Part shown: positions 63,901-64,000 of the stretch, one piece after another
How the letters are laid out: the number at the start of each line of letters is the position of its first letter
How positions within the stretch are numbered: the stretch's first letter is position 1
DNA from: Pseudomonas entomophila
GTDB lineage: Bacteria; Pseudomonadota; Gammaproteobacteria; Pseudomonadales; Pseudomonadaceae
DNA: 64,000 bases
Direction: 5' to 3'
NCBI RefSeq assembly: GCF_029193575.1
Contig: NZ_JARGCS010000008.1
Span: 233,098 to 297,097 of the forward strand
Notes under the pieces: generated by a model
What the model saw: only the letters and a program-made list of their open reading frames with translations
Told to the model about the DNA's origin: nothing
The model's database searches: none
Program-made: the position numbers and the translations under genes

Positions 63901-64000
63901 GCCAGCTGCCGGAATACATGGTCCCGGCGCACCTGCTGCTGCTCGCCGAACTGCCGCTGACCACCAATGGCAAGCTCGACCGCAAGGCGCTGCCAGCCCC
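60951..64000 (+). CDS. Pyoverdine-type NRPS, 5' part: C domain and Thr-specific A domain
   Basis: An open frame of 1016 codons running off the window edge without a stop. The N-terminus [20 protein letters not shown] and FPIPAG match PvdI/PvdJ-type synthetases. A condensation domain (about 45-480) has [22 protein letters not shown] at residues 182-188, and [10 protein letters not shown]. An adenylation domain (about 510-1015) has [11 protein letters not shown] and, at the GrsA code positions, D703, F704, W707, N746, then I, G, M, V, H and the C-terminal K: DFWNIGMVHK, the code for threonine. The product is unseen, but the first residue added by this enzyme should be Thr. It is not PvdL, which starts with an acyl-CoA ligase domain. 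Confidence 0.93.
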   Translation, partial: MNADQSLKLAGRFIGLPLDKRRTFLAALEKEGVSFQQFPIPAGIEADDRHALSFAQQRMWFLWELEPTSGAYNLPAAVRLKGPLDRAALEHAFAALVERHETLRTVFQRQADGQVLQAPLQAPVAVQWASLAELPADARERRVVEQAEDMAVQPFDLAQGPLLRIRLLELSAQEHVLLLTLHHIVADGWSMAVLIDEFIQAYQAFLDGQSPNWPALPIQYRDYALWQRRWLEAGEQQRQLDYWLAQLGNDHPALELPTDHPRPAQPSHRGRRWEFNIEPALAEQLRSLARRQDVSLFVVLLAAFNLLLQRYSGQPDIRIGTPIANRNRAEVEGLIGFFVNTQVLRTQVDGQLDVGEFLQQVKATVLGAQAHQDLPFEQLVEALRLERDASRTPLFQVMYNHQPEVADISAYALPSGLALEQVQWQGRTTQFDLTLDTFEKAGELRAALTYATDLFDAATVERLAGHWIALLQALVSGEGRRLCELPMLGGEERDAIVGDWNKAFVEHPVEQCLHQLIAQRAREHADAVAVSFDGQQLTYAQLNGQANALAHELIARGVGPDVLVGLAVERSLEMLVGLLAILKAGGAYVPLDPAYPQERLAYMIEDSGIALLLAQPQVLERLPLPEQLPVLLLGDSASRDDDPVTAVGPDNLAYVIYTSGSTGKPKGTLLAHRNVLRLFSATDQWFDFGPQDVWTLFHSYGFDFSVWEIFGALLYGGRLLVVPQDVTRSPREFYQLLCEQGVTVLNQTPSAFKALMQVACTEPGEQQLRQVIFGGEALDVKSLRPWFERFGDQAPQLVNMYGITETTVHVTYRPLALADLEREASSPIGEPIQDLSWYLLDGDLNPVPKGCVGELYVGRAGLARGYLNRGDLSATRFIPDPFGNDGGRLYRTGDLARYQADGVIEYIGRIDHQVKIRGFRIELGEIEARLLADPAVGSVAVLPHGEGEALQLVAYVVPKDAALADASPEAQADARDQLKAGLRGQLPEYMVPAHLLLLAELPLTTNGKLDRKALPA

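Noticed and set aside
61809..63932. Long minus-strand open frame of about 707 codons
   Set aside because: Antisense to the NRPS condensation and adenylation domains; no recognisable domain.
1..64000. tRNA, rRNA, CRISPR arrays, IS elements, integrases
   Set aside because: I looked for tRNA-like CCA ends and GTTC arms next to cloverleaf patterns, regular spacer repeats and transposase motifs, and saw none that hold up.

Overview
The window looks like a chromosome segment from a fluorescent Pseudomonas of the P. putida group. The evidence is high GC, about twenty copies of the palindromic element typical of that group (a core like GCGGGGCAAGCCCGCTCC in most intergenic gaps), a DUF6124 protein, and a pyoverdine locus. 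I see no rRNA, tRNA, CRISPR array, insertion sequence or prophage. Most genes are housekeeping or accessory metabolism. Three areas stand out: the left end (about 0.9-7 kb), the Rrf2/NADH-dehydrogenase intergenic region near 35 kb, and the right end (49.5-64 kb).

Left end (0.9-7.0 kb): a gene set for a copper- or metal-binding RiPP of the HvfA/bufferin type. The precursor (1109-1549) carries four EGKCG motifs and, unusually, two canonical EF-hand loops. It is followed by an MNIO (DUF692) modifying enzyme and its DUF2063 partner. A DoxX-type membrane protein (HvfX) lies convergently beside them, then an OmpR-type two-component system, then a divergent DUF2790 / thioredoxin-like pair. A 16-base direct repeat, TGTAT(C/T)-N4-TGTATC or a close variant, occurs in all three intergenic regions of this block. 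That suggests one response regulator controls the whole locus.

7-34 kb: quinate/shikimate catabolic genes (QsuD-like dehydrogenase and AroQ) with a candidate promoter/operator; a czcCBA heavy-metal RND efflux operon with a CusR-like palindrome upstream; a LysE exporter; a cysteine-desulfurase-like enzyme; a luciferase-like monooxygenase; LysR regulators; an operon of MHS transporter, M20 amidohydrolase and acetylpolyamine deacetylase; a FecR-like protein without its anti-sigma domain; trans-aconitate methyltransferase; an orphan gspG-gspF pair beside a lytic transglycosylase; a hybrid histidine kinase; and a chemoreceptor.

34-49.5 kb: an NDH-2-like flavoprotein divergent from an Rrf2 regulator, with two CGAC-N7-GTCG sites between them; an AraC regulator divergent from a five-gene operon (AhpD-like protein, acyl-CoA-dehydrogenase-like flavoprotein, SsuABC-like transporter); a GNAT enzyme; argC; two LysR genes; an SDR lacking its catalytic tyrosine; an SH3 protein; ppnN; a small cysteine-containing protein; and another LysE exporter.

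Right end (49.5-64 kb): pyoverdine functions. An MbtH-like protein and a type II thioesterase follow a textbook PvdS-type promoter (TAAAT-N16-CGT). A complete fpvGHJKCDEF operon encodes periplasmic iron release from ferripyoverdine and the ABC system. The window ends inside a large non-ribosomal peptide synthetase whose first module has the specificity code for threonine. Between the fpv operon and the NRPS sits an AT-richer orphan PAAR effector with a glycine-rich C-terminus and a small three-helix membrane protein that is probably its immunity protein.
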